64,000 nt of DNA from Serinicoccus chungangensis (GTDB taxonomy: Bacteria; Actinomycetota; Actinomycetes; Actinomycetales; Dermatophilaceae), in the NCBI RefSeq assembly GCF_006337125.1, contig NZ_CP040887.1, forward strand, positions 2,108,001 to 2,172,000, read 5' to 3'. Each line of letters starts with the position of its first letter. Position 1 is the first letter of the stretch. Shown piece after piece: positions 63,048 to 64,000 of the stretch. A program made the position numbers and the translations under genes. The notes under the pieces are model-generated. The model saw only the letters and a list, made by a program, of their open reading frames with translations, ran no database searches and was not told the origin of the DNA.

Positions 63048-63279
63048 CAACAGCCGGCCGATGACGCCGGAGCAGGAGTACGAGTTCTACGCCGACCCGC
63101 GTAACCAGGAGCCCCAGGGGCCTGCGCGTCGTCGCAAGCGCCCATTGAGCGCACCCGTGCCGGTGCGCTTCCCAGCGGATCTGCTCGAGGAAGTCAAGCG
63201 CGCTGCGGAAGCCGACGACCGTTCAGTCTCCGCCTGGATCCGTCGGGCTGTCGAGCACGAACTGTCTCGCCCCGCCTGA
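63037..63279 (+). CDS. Ribbon-helix-helix antitoxin-like protein (CopG family)
   Basis: 80 residues from ATG at 63037 with GGAGGG upstream, overlapping the preceding gene by 11 bp. A charged N-terminus leads to the RHH fold at the C-terminus (PVRFPADLLEEVKRAAEADD then RSVSAWIRRAVEHEL). The beta strand APVPVRF binds DNA in this family. Likely antitoxin and autorepressor of the pair, analogous to BrnA. Located between element copies 8 and 9. Confidence 0.8.
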   Translation: MSTDNSRPMTPEQEYEFYADPRNQEPQGPARRRKRPLSAPVPVRFPADLLEEVKRAAEADDRSVSAWIRRAVEHELSRPA

Positions 63280-63303
63280 CCGGGTGAGCCCAGCACGCGG
63301 CCA

Positions 63304-63321
63304 GCGGCAGAGGCGTGCGTC
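63304..63321 (+). repeat. GCGGCAGA element, copy 9
   Basis: GCGGCAGAGGCGTGCGTC at 63304-63321. GCACGC (63292-63297) and GCGTGC are perfect inverted repeats around it. Lies 24 bp after the antitoxin stop and 11 bp before the stop of the convergent membrane protein. Confidence 0.8.
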
Positions 63322-63332
63322 ATCGATGGACG

Positions 63333-63902
63333 CTAGATCGGGGCAGCGATCGCGAGCCCCCCGGTTAGGAGCAACGCCACCCCGGTGAGTGCGCATACCC
63401 TGCCCGCGCCAGTAGTGCTCATGTCGTCCCCGTCTGCCGTGGGGCGGTCGGTGCCGTAGATGACGGCGAGGCCGAGCGCGAGAACGATGGGGAGCAGTAT
63501 GTAGAGAAGGCTCTGGTAAAGCCACGCGTACGGTACGAAGTGCACTGCTCCGGCGAGGGAGAAGAGGAGCGGAACCAAGGTGTAGCGGCCTCGCACCGTC
63601 AGCACGATCAGCAGCGGCAGGACGAGTAGTTGAGAAACAGAAATCAGGATCCCTAGCTGGGTGATGAGCTCGCCACCCGGTCTTGTCTCGAACATCCCTA
63701 GCCAGGCCGAGATGCCGAGTGCGACGGGTAGGGCGACCATCCCCTGAAACAAGGTGGCCGTTACCGCCCACTTGGGCTCGGTGGCGCGCCACAGTGCGGC
63801 GCAAGCCAGCCAGGTCGTGCCGTACGCGAGGAGGAAGACCGCCCCGCTGTAGTTGCTTCGCGCGAGATCGACCAGGGCTTCTTCGAGGCCAGACATGGAC
63901 AT
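63333..63902 (-). CDS. Multi-pass membrane protein (DUF7010-like)
   Basis: 189 residues, start ATG at 63902 or 63896. About six hydrophobic segments: SGAVFLLAYGTTWLACAALW, LFQGMVALPVALGISAWLGM, LGILISVSQLLVLPLLIVLT, LLFSLAGAVHFVPYAWLYQS and LLYILLPIVLALGLAVIYGT. The N-terminal EALVDLARSNYSGAVFLLAYG block is typical of small DUF7010-like membrane proteins of unknown function. Last gene before the final element copy at the window edge. Confidence 0.75.
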   Translation of the reverse strand: MSMSGLEEALVDLARSNYSGAVFLLAYGTTWLACAALWRATEPKWAVTATLFQGMVALPVALGISAWLGMFETRPGGELITQLGILISVSQLLVLPLLIVLTVRGRYTLVPLLFSLAGAVHFVPYAWLYQSLLYILLPIVLALGLAVIYGTDRPTADGDDMSTTGAGRVCALTGVALLLTGGLAIAAPI

Positions 63903-63930
63903 GAGTATTGCCGAACGGACGACGCAGACG

Positions 63931-63959
63931 TCCTGAGCGCGGCAGAAGCGTGCGTCAGG
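63931..63959 (+). repeat. GCGGCAGA element, copy 10
   Basis: GCGGCAGAAGCGTGCGTC at 63939-63956. CCTGA and TCAGG (63932-63958 region) plus GCGCG/CGTGC can form a stem with a single bulged G. GGCGG follows, as in copies 4 and 5. Best-conserved copy. Confidence 0.8.
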
Positions 63960-64000
63960 CGGCTGCGTGATCTGGGGCCTGACGGTCCTTACGTAGCCAT

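Noticed and set aside
57621..63960. Classical integron with attC sites
   Set aside because: The spacing fits, but GTTRRRY/RYYYAAC cores and an intI gene were not found in the window, so the array is reported as integron-like only.
51001..64000. Prophage
   Set aside because: No capsid, terminase, portal, tail, lysis or phage replication gene was recognised in the island part seen.

Overview
The window comes from the chromosome of a very GC-rich actinobacterium. The order rpmF-rnc-mutM-smc-ftsY, the trio Lrp-like protein/DUF3515/ddl beside thiL, a DUF2017-clpS pair, F420 biosynthesis (cofC) and an HU protein with a lysine-rich tail are all actinobacterial. The style resembles the Ornithinimicrobium/Serinicoccus/Janibacter group, but that placement is an inference.

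Layout. 1-15.5 kb: a long minus-strand housekeeping block (ftsY, smc, mutM, rnc, rpmF, coaD, rsmD, recG, a DAK-type fatty-acid kinase), interrupted by a plus-strand oxidoreductase. 15.6-25.4 kb: rpmB, thiL, ddl, gpsA, plsC, cofC, hup, tRNA-Glu and tRNA-Gln directly upstream (in coordinates) of gltX, and clpS. 25.4-40.9 kb: NAD salvage (pncB, pncA), an RDD membrane protein, an AbiEi/DUF559-type gene flanked by two copies of a structured 68-69 bp repeat, a DEAD-type helicase, yqgE, malic enzyme, a peptide-type ABC transporter and thioredoxin. 40.9-45.9 kb: a decayed HerA-like/SHOCT remnant, a K+ channel and an arsenic-resistance cluster (arsR, ArsI-like lyase, ACR3 pump, two arsC). 46-50.8 kb: a 1604-residue secreted haem peroxidase with RTX repeats and three FnIII domains.

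At 50.97 kb there is a 17-nt match to the 3' end of tmRNA (ssrA), followed on the minus strand by a strong terminator hairpin. To its right, composition and gene content change. I read 50.99 kb to beyond 64 kb as an integrated island at ssrA. It carries MntA-HepT, GNAT enzymes, lipoproteins, small membrane proteins, regulators, a cation antiporter and a toxin-antitoxin-like pair. In its last ~6.5 kb nearly every gene or gene pair is separated by a short plus-strand element with the core GCGGCAGAAGCGTGCGTC (ten copies). This gives a cassette-array layout like an integron, but without the canonical attC core. It is the most likely undescribed feature here.

Two genome-wide signals also stand out. 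The 9-mer GGTATGCCG (either strand) occurs 16 times in the first 51 kb and was not seen in the island. A 22-bp-period intergenic repeat family (core GCACCGGACGCG) occurs at three loci. Five otherwise normal genes (smc, plsC, cofC, the ABC ATPase, the K+ channel) each lack exactly one base, which points to sequencing or assembly error rather than real inactivation.
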